A stretch of 44,614 nucleotides of DNA, taken from positions 1 to 44,614 of the forward strand of contig NZ_FMZV01000026.1 in the NCBI RefSeq assembly GCF_900101475.1, written 5' to 3'. A model generated the notes under the pieces. The model worked only from the letters and a program-made list of their open reading frames with translations. It did no database searches and had not been told where the DNA came from. Source of the DNA: Ruegeria marina (GTDB lineage Bacteria > Pseudomonadota > Alphaproteobacteria > Rhodobacterales > Rhodobacteraceae). Positions 32,200 to 39,474 of this stretch are shown piece by piece. Numbering within the stretch: position 1 is the first letter of the stretch; the number at the start of each line of letters is the position of its first letter. The translations under genes were made by a program, and so were the position numbers.

Positions 32200-33242
32200 G
32201 CGCGCGGCGCAGCATCGCAGACCTCTCGGTCGACCTCTCAGACCGCGCCGAGAGTTTCTGCCGCCGGTATTTCCCCGAGGGGCGCAAACAGGGCAACTAT
32301 TGGCAGGTCGGCGATACCTCTGGCGCCAAGGGGCAGAGTCTCGCGATCCGACTGCAGGCGCAGGACGGGCGCAAGGCCGGGTCCTGGACCGACTACGCGA
32401 CGGGTGAATATGGCGATCTGATCGACCTGCTGCATGAACGGCTTGGATCGGTCACACTCAAAGAGACGCTGAGGGAAGCCCGGTCCTTTCTCGGCGAAGC
32501 CTCCTGCCCCACCGTACCTCTTGAACCCCGAAAGGCGGAGCGCCCGGATGCTGCCTCCTGCAAACGCATCGCGCGGGCGCGCAAACTTTTCGCCGCCGGC
32601 AAGCCGGTTCTTGGCACCCTGGCCGCCACCTATCTGCAGGGGCGCGGGATCACACGACTTGGACCTGCCCTCCGTTATCACCCTCGGGTTTTTCTGCAGC
32701 AAGGCCAGGACGACGCCGATCCGCCGCAAAGGACCCCTGCCCTTTTGGCAAAGATCACCGACAATCGGGGCCAGATCACCGGCTGCGCGCGGCTCTATCT
32801 CGATCCGTCCACCGGCGGTTTGGCTGCGATCGAGAGCCCGAAGCGGATCCTCGGACAGCTGCACGGCCATGCCATCCGCTTCTGGTCCGGCTCACCTCGC
32901 AGCGATCTCATCGTCGGCGAAGGGCTCGAGAACACCCTCTCTGCCGGCACTGCTCTCCCCGAGTTCGATCTCGCCTCCTGTCTCACCGCTACCCATCTCA
33001 GCCTCTTCATCCCGCCACCGGGGATCAAGCGCATCTGGATCGCGCGGGACAATGACGAAGCCGGACGCAACGCATCAAAGATACTGCGTAACAAACTGGA
33101 ATCGCTTGGAATTGCCTGTGGTGACTTCGTGCCGAGCATGGGCGATTTCAACGACGATCTGCGGGCACTTGGCAGAGATGCGCTGCGCCGGTCCCTGCTC
33201 AAGGCCATGAAAGCACAAGGTCTGGAGATCGAGGACGGGTGA
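32196..33242 (+). CDS. Toprim-domain protein (DUF7146/primase-like)
   Basis: A 348-residue protein. The N-terminal region has the primase-like GNYWQVGDTSG and SWTDYATGEYGDLIDLL segments of DUF7146-type proteins; there is no CHC2 zinc finger. The C-terminal Toprim fold shows the catalytic Glu242 in VGEGLENTLSA and the metal-binding Asp285-Asn-Asp287 in ARDNDEAGRNAS. It may prime DNA or cleave/rejoin strands on incoming single-stranded plasmid. The start overlaps the methylase-helicase stop (ATGA), so the two products are made together and may work as one complex. Confidence 0.85.
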   Translation: MSARRSIADLSVDLSDRAESFCRRYFPEGRKQGNYWQVGDTSGAKGQSLAIRLQAQDGRKAGSWTDYATGEYGDLIDLLHERLGSVTLKETLREARSFLGEASCPTVPLEPRKAERPDAASCKRIARARKLFAAGKPVLGTLAATYLQGRGITRLGPALRYHPRVFLQQGQDDADPPQRTPALLAKITDNRGQITGCARLYLDPSTGGLAAIESPKRILGQLHGHAIRFWSGSPRSDLIVGEGLENTLSAGTALPEFDLASCLTATHLSLFIPPPGIKRIWIARDNDEAGRNASKILRNKLESLGIACGDFVPSMGDFNDDLRALGRDALRRSLLKAMKAQGLEIEDG

Positions 33243-33379
33243 CCGCCAACTTCCTCAGCGAAGTCCGAACGGGCAAAGGTTCCGCGGGTTCGATCTGATC
33301 CCGTTTGGAAAAGGGGTGCGATGGACCCGCGGGTCGGGGCTGAGTGCCCCTCGCCCGGGCAGCAATGCCCCCCGCACCA

Positions 33380-33426
33380 GAAAATTCCCCTGCCCCTTTG
33401 GGCCATTCCTCGCGGGGCCAATTTTC
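33380..33426 (+). ncRNA. Candidate structured leader element, copy A (upstream of DUF2493)
   Basis: A 7-bp outer stem GAAAATT/AATTTTC (33380-33386 with 33420-33426), a two-C bulge on the 3' side, a CCCC/GGGG inner stem (33387-33390 with 33414-33417) and a small CCC-TTT-GGG hairpin inside. The loop GGGCCATTCCTCGCG (33400-33414) is identical to copy B at 36047-36061, while the outer stem has no sequence in common. The gene starts 115 bases downstream. The rest of the 33243-33540 gap has no gene. Confidence 0.55.
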
Positions 33427-33540
33427 CGGCCCGCGGCGCATTCTCCGCTGCGCTCCGATCCTGACGGATGCGGCCCGGTCGCCGCCGGTCCTTTTATCGC
33501 CCCATCCAAATCGGGTCAGATCAAACAGAGGAACCAGACA

Positions 33541-34452
33541 ATGCCCCATCAGACAGACATCCAAGAAGAGACCGGCGTGACCTCCGCCATCCTCGACCAC
33601 CTGGCACTTCACGGCGCAACGCCCGGGCCCGGCGAGACCGATCATCGCCCCCTGCCCCAGCCCGACGAGGTCGAGCTCGCCATGGCGACGCTCTTTGACA
33701 CCACTATCGGCCTCCTCACCGGCAGCCAGTTGGAAGACAATCTCGAAGAGATGCTCTGGTCCCTCACCTCGATCTTCCATCGCAGGCTTACCCATATCCA
33801 GAAGCTCCTCGATGACAACGAATTCGAGGTCCGGGAAAGTCTGGCCATCCAGGACGGCTCCGAGGTCGCTTCGGTCGAGCTTGAGCGCCTCCGGATGATC
33901 GGGCTCAAACTCTGGGACCACCGCGACGCCTTCGAGCAGATGCGCGATCTGGCCGTGGGCCACTTCTCGGCTGCCACCGGGTCTCCCTGGCTGCCACGCA
34001 CCGGATCCAAAGTCTCGCATCGCGGCTTGACCTCCGCCGTCGTGGACAGCCGGGCCTATCTCTCGGCCAAACGACGTAAGGAGACCGAGGTGCACTGCCC
34101 TGAAGGCACGCGGATCGCCTTTTCGGGCGGGGACTACCAGGCCTACGATCTGATCTGGTCCGTCCTCGATGCCACCCACACGAAATACCCCGACATGGTG
34201 CTCCTGCATGGCGGCACGCCCAAGGGTGCCGAGATGATCGCCGCTCGTTGGGCAGATACCCGTGGCGTCACCCAGGTGGTCTTCAAACCCGACTGGAAAA
34301 GCCACGGGAAGGCCGCCCCCTTCAAGCGCAACGACAAGATGCTTGAGACGATGCCGCAGGGTCTGATCGCCACTCCCGGTTCGGGTATCACCGAGAACAT
34401 CGTCGACAAGGCCCGCAAGCTCGGGATCCGCATCAAGAGGATCGGGGCTTAG
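33541..34452 (+). CDS. DUF2493 domain protein (SLOG-like Rossmann fold)
   Basis: A 303-residue protein. The N-terminal 170 residues are helical (LEEMLWSLTSIFHRRLTHIQ, AFEQMRDLAVGHFSAATG); the C-terminal DUF2493 domain has TRIAFSGGDYQAYDLIWSVL, MVLLHGGTPKGAEMIAARWA and QVVFKPDWKSHGKAAPFKRN. The HGGxxKGAExxA loop is the nucleotide-binding feature of SLOG/YpsA-like domains, which sense or process nucleotide ligands. Its partners in the module (methylase-helicase, Toprim) suggest a DNA-entry or defence-signal role; the reaction is unknown. The ATG at 33541 has a GAGGAA site; the long in-frame extension upstream is the leader. The TAG stop sits in the loop of its terminator. Confidence 0.8.
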   Translation: MPHQTDIQEETGVTSAILDHLALHGATPGPGETDHRPLPQPDEVELAMATLFDTTIGLLTGSQLEDNLEEMLWSLTSIFHRRLTHIQKLLDDNEFEVRESLAIQDGSEVASVELERLRMIGLKLWDHRDAFEQMRDLAVGHFSAATGSPWLPRTGSKVSHRGLTSAVVDSRAYLSAKRRKETEVHCPEGTRIAFSGGDYQAYDLIWSVLDATHTKYPDMVLLHGGTPKGAEMIAARWADTRGVTQVVFKPDWKSHGKAAPFKRNDKMLETMPQGLIATPGSGITENIVDKARKLGIRIKRIGA

Positions 34453-34469
34453 GCCCCGATTTTCTTTTG
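34441..34469 (+). terminator. Intrinsic terminator overlapping the DUF2493 stop
   Basis: ATCGGGGC (34441-34448) pairs with GCCCCGAT (34453-34460), loop TTAG, followed by TTTCTTTT. The stop codon lies inside the loop, so the last codons of the gene form the stem. Confidence 0.85.
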
Positions 34470-34727
34470 ATCAGCACGTTGTCGCCAAAGGATTGAGTTT
34501 CGGAGATGGTTTGTCGTGTGGGACGAGGCGGCCTTTCGAGCATCAACGGTCAATAGCGGCAGGGCTGAAGCGCTGCTAAGTTCCTCCGTACCCGAGGCTT
34601 CAGCCTGGTCGCTGATGGTTGCGTCATATGCTCATAAGTGTATGACTTCGGTGTGAATTTGATCGGTCGGCTCTTGTTGCAAGAGGCTACGAAAAGCGCT
34701 CTAATTCCGAAAAACAAGGAATTTAGT

Positions 34728-35585
34728 ATGAGCTGGACACTTTTCGTCGACGAATCCGGGCAGGATCAGCGGGAATCTCCCTACGAGGTGTTAGCCGGGG
34801 TCGCGATCGAGGACAGACAGATCTGGCCCCTGATCTGTCAGATATCGGACGCACAGCAGCACTTTTTTGGCATGCGGCTATTCGAAGCCTACGGTTATGA
34901 GGCGAAAGCCAAGGAGCTTCTGAAGAAGAAGACCTTCAAGCACGCCGGGCAGATGGACCTAATCGACAATGGCGAGCGGATGCGCCTCGCGAAGGAGATT
35001 TTGGAGGACGGGACTGCCGTGTCCCGGGCGCGGCTTACAGCATTGGCCCAAGCAAAAATCAGTTACTGCGAATTCGTCCTGGACCTGACCCGGCGACACG
35101 GTGGCAAGATTTTCGCCACAATGGTCCCGCAGTCAGCACCTCGGCCTCCGAATGGCGACGAGATGCGGAAGGACTATGCGTTCTTCCTCGAGCGCTACTA
35201 CCACTTTCTTAATCAAACCCCGAGCGATCCGATGGGCTTCCTCGTGTTTGATGAGCTGGACAAGACCGCTAGCCATGTCCTTCTCGGACAGATATCGCGC
35301 TACTTTCTGAAGACTAAGAACGGTCGGACAAGATCACGGCTTATTGTGCCGGAGCCAATGTTCGTGCACTCAGATCTCACGTCCCTCGTTCAACTCGCTG
35401 ACTTGGTGGCCTACATCATCAGTTGGGGTCTGCGACTGAACCGAATGCCGAGGAGTGCACGACCGGAACTCGCTTCGCTCTTCGAGATCGTTAAGCGCAT
35501 GAGATACAAGCACGTAACCGAAGGCGGGGATATTGTCTGGGGGATCAAGGAGATCAAGGATCTTAGGCCGCGTGATCAGGCCTGA
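34728..35585 (+). CDS. DUF3800 domain protein
   Basis: A 285-residue protein of the RNase H-like DUF3800 family. The opening strand has the expected LFVDESGQDQ with acidic residues, a mid-domain Asp/Glu pair in LVFDELDK, and the C-terminal QLADLVAYIISWGLRLNR helix with the conserved D-L-x-A-Y. Acidic residues at these places could bind metal for nucleic-acid cleavage. AAGGA lies seven bases before the ATG at 34728. DUF3800 proteins are often in defence islands or mobile elements; none has a firmly known role. It has its own upstream gap (34461-34727), so it is probably an independent cassette inserted between DUF2493 and DUF736. Confidence 0.8.
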   Translation: MSWTLFVDESGQDQRESPYEVLAGVAIEDRQIWPLICQISDAQQHFFGMRLFEAYGYEAKAKELLKKKTFKHAGQMDLIDNGERMRLAKEILEDGTAVSRARLTALAQAKISYCEFVLDLTRRHGGKIFATMVPQSAPRPPNGDEMRKDYAFFLERYYHFLNQTPSDPMGFLVFDELDKTASHVLLGQISRYFLKTKNGRTRSRLIVPEPMFVHSDLTSLVQLADLVAYIISWGLRLNRMPRSARPELASLFEIVKRMRYKHVTEGGDIVWGIKEIKDLRPRDQA

Positions 35586-36026
35586 CGAGGGCGCATAAAA
35601 AAAGGCAATGCAACGTTACCGTTCCAAAGCCTCCGGGAATCTATATGATGCCGGATAACAAGTGAGTCAAGACTTTTGTGGTTCCAATGTCGCTAGCACA
35701 CGATATATGTACGGGTTAGCGCGCACCTTGTTTTGCATGCTGGCCGCCGATAGATCCTTCCTAATTTCTATGCAATGAGCGCTCAGAAGGCCAACTACAA
35801 TCGCCGCGTACTGAGCTATCTAGGGATGATGGCCATGGGTCGGTCTCGATCGCTACGAGATCTCGGATGCCCAAATTCAAACGCGCGGTACGAACCTAGG
35901 TTGTCGCCCGGTATTTCCCTCGGCTGTTCCTTCAGTTTCCTTCGTGGCCACCGCTCTTCTCCTTTTGTCTGAGTTGCATGACATGCTGGTCGCAGCTGTC
36001 GTCCCGTCCACAAAGGATGTCGCCGA
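35586..36026. other. Intergenic stretch
   Basis: Roughly 440 bases between DUF3800 and the leader of DUF736. An A7 run follows the DUF3800 stop. Frames across this region lack ribosome sites and recognisable protein features. The long open frame on the opposite strand through DUF736 is a high-GC artefact. Confidence 0.4.
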
Positions 36027-36072
36027 TCTTTTTCCCCTGTCCCTGCGGGCCATTCCTCGCGCGCCAAAAAGA
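36027..36072 (+). ncRNA. Candidate structured leader element, copy B (upstream of DUF736)
   Basis: A 7-bp outer stem TCTTTTT/AAAAAGA (36027-36033 with 36066-36072), the same two-C bulge on the 3' side, CCC-TGC-GGG hairpin (36041-36049), and the shared loop GGGCCATTCCTCGCG (36047-36061). A second shared segment, CTCCGCTGCGCTYCG, follows both copies. The gene starts 100 bases downstream. Confidence 0.55.
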
Positions 36073-36172
36073 CCGGCGCCTGCCCCTCTCCGCTGCGCTT
36101 CGCCTTCGGTGTGGCCGGGCCTTGGCCAGCTGCAAGGTGACCATCATTGCAACGCAAACAAGGAGAAGAGCA

Positions 36173-36511
36173 ATGACCACGAACTGCATCAAATTCACCA
36201 GCGCCGACATCGAAACCGCCAAGGGCACAGGCTCCATCTCGACCCTGACCTTCGACCTCGACATCACGGTCGAACCTGTCGCGAGCGCGAACCCGATGGC
36301 CCCCACGCACCGCGTCCTCGGCCGCTCCCCGCGCGGCAAGCTGGTCGAGTGCGGCGGCATCTGGAAGAAGCAGAACAAGGAGACCGGTGCCGACTACTAC
36401 ACGCTGACCATCCGCGACCACGGCTTCAGCGCCAACCTCGGCAAGGCCGCGAACCAGGAAGATCTGTCCCTGCAGGCCGTCATCCCCTGGGGCCCGAAAG
36501 ACGCCGCGTAA
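36173..36511 (+). CDS. DUF736-family protein
   Basis: A 112-residue protein. The C-terminal half carries the family pattern: CGGIWKKQNKETGADYYTLT, then a DHGFSANLGK strand and LQAVIPWGP. DUF736 proteins are small single-domain products found on alphaproteobacterial conjugative plasmids and integrative elements; an OB-like nucleic-acid-binding fold has been guessed but function is unproven. The ATG at 36173 follows AAGGAGAAGAGCA, an excellent ribosome site; the longer open frame upstream is leader. A strong terminator follows. Confidence 0.8.
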   Translation: MTTNCIKFTSADIETAKGTGSISTLTFDLDITVEPVASANPMAPTHRVLGRSPRGKLVECGGIWKKQNKETGADYYTLTIRDHGFSANLGKAANQEDLSLQAVIPWGPKDAA

Positions 36512-36518
36512 CGTAAAG

Positions 36519-36550
36519 AATCGGCTGGGGCAACCCAGCCGATTTCCTCT
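36519..36550 (+). terminator. Intrinsic terminator after DUF736
   Basis: AATCGGCTGGG (36519-36529) pairs perfectly with CCCAGCCGATT (36534-36544), an 11-bp stem capped by a GCAA tetraloop and followed by tcctctgtttccc. Confidence 0.75.
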
Positions 36551-36718
36551 GTTTCCCTTCGCGCTGACACGCATTCCCCGCATCTTGGAGCCAGGGGTTA
36601 GTGCGCTTGGTGGAAGCAACTGATCACTGAATTGGCGCAAGGTGATGATGACGCAATCCCTTTCGGAGGAGACGGGTTCGTGGCTCCCCTAGCGTTCTGA
36701 GGCTTCGAGTATCTTTCA

Positions 36719-36737
36719 TTTTGACAGCCGTGCAGAG
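36719..36737 (+). repeat. Partition-site-like repeat, copy 1 (upstream of repA)
   Basis: TTTTGACAGCCGTGCAGAG occurs here and, base for base, at 38222-38240 between repA and repB; a 16-base version is at 38247. Such repeats flanking repA are typical RepB-binding (parS) or RepA-operator sites of repABC replicons. The surrounding gap 36551-37003 also holds an A/T-rich run (36738-36765) and a GAAAA-loop hairpin (36970-36986) just before repA; no gene is seen. Confidence 0.6.
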
Positions 36738-37003
36738 TGGAAAAATAAAAGAAAAACAAATAGTTAAGATGCGTCGGGCGCAGGACTAAAGTTGACTGCA
36801 CATCCGAGCCAGAGACAGTTTGCCCTAGATATTGGGTAGCTACATTCTTCGATCGCTACACCTTGTCGAGACATCTAGGAACGCCGGTAGATTGGGTAAG
36901 ATCTAGCCGCCGGGCGAAAATCGTTGTTAAGACTCAGTTTTCCGTGTAGATGACACTTTAGTGAGCGAAATCGCTGAAAAAGCGATATTTAGAGGGCAGG
37001 CGG

Positions 37004-38215
37004 ATGCGAGAACGGTCTTTTGCGGCTGATACGAAGGATCAACCCTTCGACGAGATCATCCTACAGCAAGGAGAGTTGATTTCCGACCGTCTCAATATGT
37101 TGCGGCAGGAACAGTATCCTCCGGACGCCCAAAAAGGTCTACGTCAGTTTTCATTGGCCGAGGTTGCCTACTATCTCGGCGTCACGCAGTCGACCATCAA
37201 GAAGCTTCATCTCGAAGGCAAAGGTCCTGAACCTGAGACATCGTCGTCCGGGAGGCGCAGCTACTCGGCCGAGCAGATGCTGGAACTGAGAGCTTATCTC
37301 GACAAGCATGGCCGCCCCGGAAAACGCCGTTATGTCCCCTATCGGCAGCCTGGCGAAGAACTACACGTCGTGTCCGTCGTGAACTTCAAAGGGGGTTCCG
37401 GAAAGACCACTACCGCCGCCCACCTTGCGCAGCACTTGGCGTTGAAAGGGCATCGAGTTCTTGCGATCGACTTGGACCCTCAAGCCTCGCTTACAGCTTT
37501 GCACGGCATTCAGCCTGAACTCGACGACGTGCCTTCGCTCTACGAGACACTTCGGTACGATGACGAGCGTAAGCCGATCTCAGAGGTGATCCGGCCAACA
37601 AACTTTCCCAACCTAGATATCGTTCCGGCAAGTCTCGAGCTTCAAGAGTACGAATACGATACCCCGGTTGCTTTGACGAGCAGCGATCCCCACGAAGGCC
37701 GTACCTTCTTCACTCGCATATCGAAGGCGCTTAGCGAGGTTGATGACCGCTATGACGTTGTTGTGATCGATTGCCCTCCTCAACTGGGCTACCTCACGCT
37801 CACTGCTCTCACGGCTTCTTCCTCAGTCATTGTGACGGTCCATCCTCAGATGCTGGACGTCATGTCGATGAGCCAGTTTCTCCTGATGCTGGGCGGGATC
37901 ATGAAGACGATCCGTGACGCTGGAGCGAACATGCGCTTGAAGTGGTTCCGTTACCTAGTAACGCGATTTGAACCAACGGACGGTCCCCAAAAGCAGATGG
38001 TTGGGTTCCTCCAGGCGATGTTCCCAAATCAGATGCTGTCAGCTCCTGTGCTGAAGTCTACGGCGATCTCCGACGCTGGGATTACCAAGCAGACGCTTTA
38101 CGAAGTTGAACGGTCTCAGTTCGTGCGGACTACTTACGACCGTGCAGTGACATCTTTGAATGACGTGAACGACGAAATCGCCGAACTGATCCACAAGGCT
38201 TGGGGGCGTGAATGA
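37004..38215 (+). CDS. repA: Plasmid partitioning protein RepA (ParA-type ATPase)
   Basis: A 403-residue type Ib ParA ATPase. The N-terminal extension has the repABC marks FDEIILQQGELISDRLNMLR and a MerR-like helix-turn-helix (FSLAEVAYYLGVTQSTIKKL, 49-68). The deviant Walker A is FKGGSGKTTT (128-137), Walker A' region IDLDPQASLT (155-164), Walker B VVVIDCPPQLG. It drives plasmid segregation with RepB and represses the operon. AGGGCAGG lies just upstream of the ATG. First gene of repABC; flanked by the three TTTTGACAGCCGTGCA repeats. Confidence 0.95.
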   Translation: MRERSFAADTKDQPFDEIILQQGELISDRLNMLRQEQYPPDAQKGLRQFSLAEVAYYLGVTQSTIKKLHLEGKGPEPETSSSGRRSYSAEQMLELRAYLDKHGRPGKRRYVPYRQPGEELHVVSVVNFKGGSGKTTTAAHLAQHLALKGHRVLAIDLDPQASLTALHGIQPELDDVPSLYETLRYDDERKPISEVIRPTNFPNLDIVPASLELQEYEYDTPVALTSSDPHEGRTFFTRISKALSEVDDRYDVVVIDCPPQLGYLTLTALTASSSVIVTVHPQMLDVMSMSQFLLMLGGIMKTIRDAGANMRLKWFRYLVTRFEPTDGPQKQMVGFLQAMFPNQMLSAPVLKSTAISDAGITKQTLYEVERSQFVRTTYDRAVTSLNDVNDEIAELIHKAWGRE

Positions 38216-38221
38216 GTAAGG

Positions 38222-38272
38222 TTTTGACAGCCGTGCAGAGAGCCAGTTTTGACAGCCGTGCAACTGTCGAAA
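38222..38272 (+). repeat. Partition-site-like repeats, copies 2 and 3 (between repA and repB)
   Basis: TTTTGACAGCCGTGCA at 38222-38237 and 38247-38262, start points 25 bases apart. Copy 3 is part of a longer inverted repeat, GTTTTGACAG (38246-38255) with CTGTCGAAAC (38263-38272), nine of ten pairs. Location in the repA-repB gap is a known site for repABC centromeres. Confidence 0.65.
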
Positions 38273-38318
38273 CGCGCGCAGCGCGTAGGTTGGATTCTGA
38301 CGAAAAGGAGATGGCTTG

Positions 38319-39314
38319 ATGGCTCGCAAAGACCTCCTGAAGAGCGTCATGGCCGGCTCGCCGGAGCAGCCCAAGGATTCCGGTCGCTCTGGATATGCAA
38401 TGCGCGGTGCTTCGAAATCGATGAAGGTTTCGATTGATAGCCTTGCAGAGAACTCGAAACGTCTCCTTGAAGGCGAAACCATTGTCGAGATCGATCCGCA
38501 ATTGATCGATGTGTCATTCGTTTCGGATCGGCTTAGTGATGACGATGTTGCTTTCGACGAACTGAAAGCATCGATCGCAGCGGGTCGTCAGGACACACCG
38601 GTATTGCTTCGACCGCATCCGGAAGCGGATGGCCGCTATATGATCGTCTTCGGGCATCGCCGTGTGCGAGTTGCATCGGCGCTAGGCCGTAAGGTTCGCG
38701 CGGTTGTAAAACCAATGGACGATGTGGCCCACATTCTTGCTCAAGGGCAGGAAAACACTGCGCGTGCAGATCTTTCTTTTATTGAGAAGGCCCTATTTGC
38801 GAAGAGCCTCTTGGATATGGGGCAAGCGAAGGACGTGATTCAGTCCGCACTTACCATCGATGGGACGTTGCTTTCACGGATGCTGTCAGTGGCGCAGAAC
38901 GTCCCTCGACACGTCATCGAACAGATTGGGCCGGCCAAGCAGATTGGGCGTGATCGCTGGGAAGACTTTAAGAAGTTGGCTTCGGAACCATCGAATGACA
39001 AGATCCTCAAGGGAGCTTTGGAGTTTGACGGGTTTCAGAACCTCGATAGTGATGCTCGCTTTGAGCTCCTGCACAGCAAGCTGGCAGAAGCGGGTAGGGT
39101 GCCGAAGCGCCAAAAAACGCGTGCCGCGCCCAAGAAACGGACCTGGACCGCTGGCAAAGGCCGCATCAAGGGTGTCATCGGTCGGTCCGGAAAGGCATTC
39201 AGCATTTCGCTTACGGCACAAGATTCAACCGAGTTCGGGGACTTTCTCTCGGGTCGGCTTGATCAGCTGTACAGCGAATTCCTCGCGACGAAAGAGGAGC
39301 AGTCAGAACAATGA
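38319..39314 (+). CDS. repB: Plasmid partitioning protein RepB (ParB-type)
   Basis: A 331-residue centromere-binding protein. It starts MARKDLLKSVMAG, as repABC RepB proteins do. The ParB domain shows VLLRPHPEADGRYMIVFGHR (nucleotide-binding GHRR), the GQENTARADLSFIEKALFAK motif and a helix-turn-helix around DVIQSALTIDGTLLSRMLSV. The C-terminal part is basic then acidic and should dimerise. AAAGGAG precedes the ATG at 38319; a TTG one codon earlier is an alternative. Binds the repeats described above and partners RepA. Confidence 0.94.
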   Translation: MARKDLLKSVMAGSPEQPKDSGRSGYAMRGASKSMKVSIDSLAENSKRLLEGETIVEIDPQLIDVSFVSDRLSDDDVAFDELKASIAAGRQDTPVLLRPHPEADGRYMIVFGHRRVRVASALGRKVRAVVKPMDDVAHILAQGQENTARADLSFIEKALFAKSLLDMGQAKDVIQSALTIDGTLLSRMLSVAQNVPRHVIEQIGPAKQIGRDRWEDFKKLASEPSNDKILKGALEFDGFQNLDSDARFELLHSKLAEAGRVPKRQKTRAAPKKRTWTAGKGRIKGVIGRSGKAFSISLTAQDSTEFGDFLSGRLDQLYSEFLATKEEQSEQ

Positions 39315-39474
39315 TCTAGGCAAAAGAAAAGCCCCCAAGCAGCGTGGCCTGAGAGCTAATCTGAGAAGTTTGGTCGCTTAGAAGATATCTCTCCCGCGAA
39401 TCACTGTCAACAAGAACGCCACTTCGGCGAACGGCTTTCTTTTGCCTCTGCGTAACTGGAGGTGAGAAACAGGC
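39315..39474. ncRNA. repB-repC intergenic region, expected to encode the antisense RNA that controls RepC
   Basis: repABC plasmids carry a small antisense RNA here, on the minus strand. A plausible minus-strand terminator lies at 39320-39338, where GGGGGC is followed by TTTTCTTTT. On the plus strand GGCAAAAGAAAAGCC (39319-39333) can pair with GGCTTTCTTTTGCC (39433-39446), 14 pairs with one bulged A, in the repC leader just before its ribosome site GGAGGTGA. The antisense promoter was not pinned down. Confidence 0.5.

Noticed and set aside
33316-33540. In-frame N-terminal extension of the DUF2493 protein
   Set aside because: The stretch is Pro/Gly/Arg-rich low complexity and coincides with the structured leader; the ATG at 33541 has its own ribosome site.
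35816-36640. Minus-strand open frame of 274 codons across DUF736
   Set aside because: Runs antisense through DUF736, its terminator and leader; low-complexity sequence with no family features.
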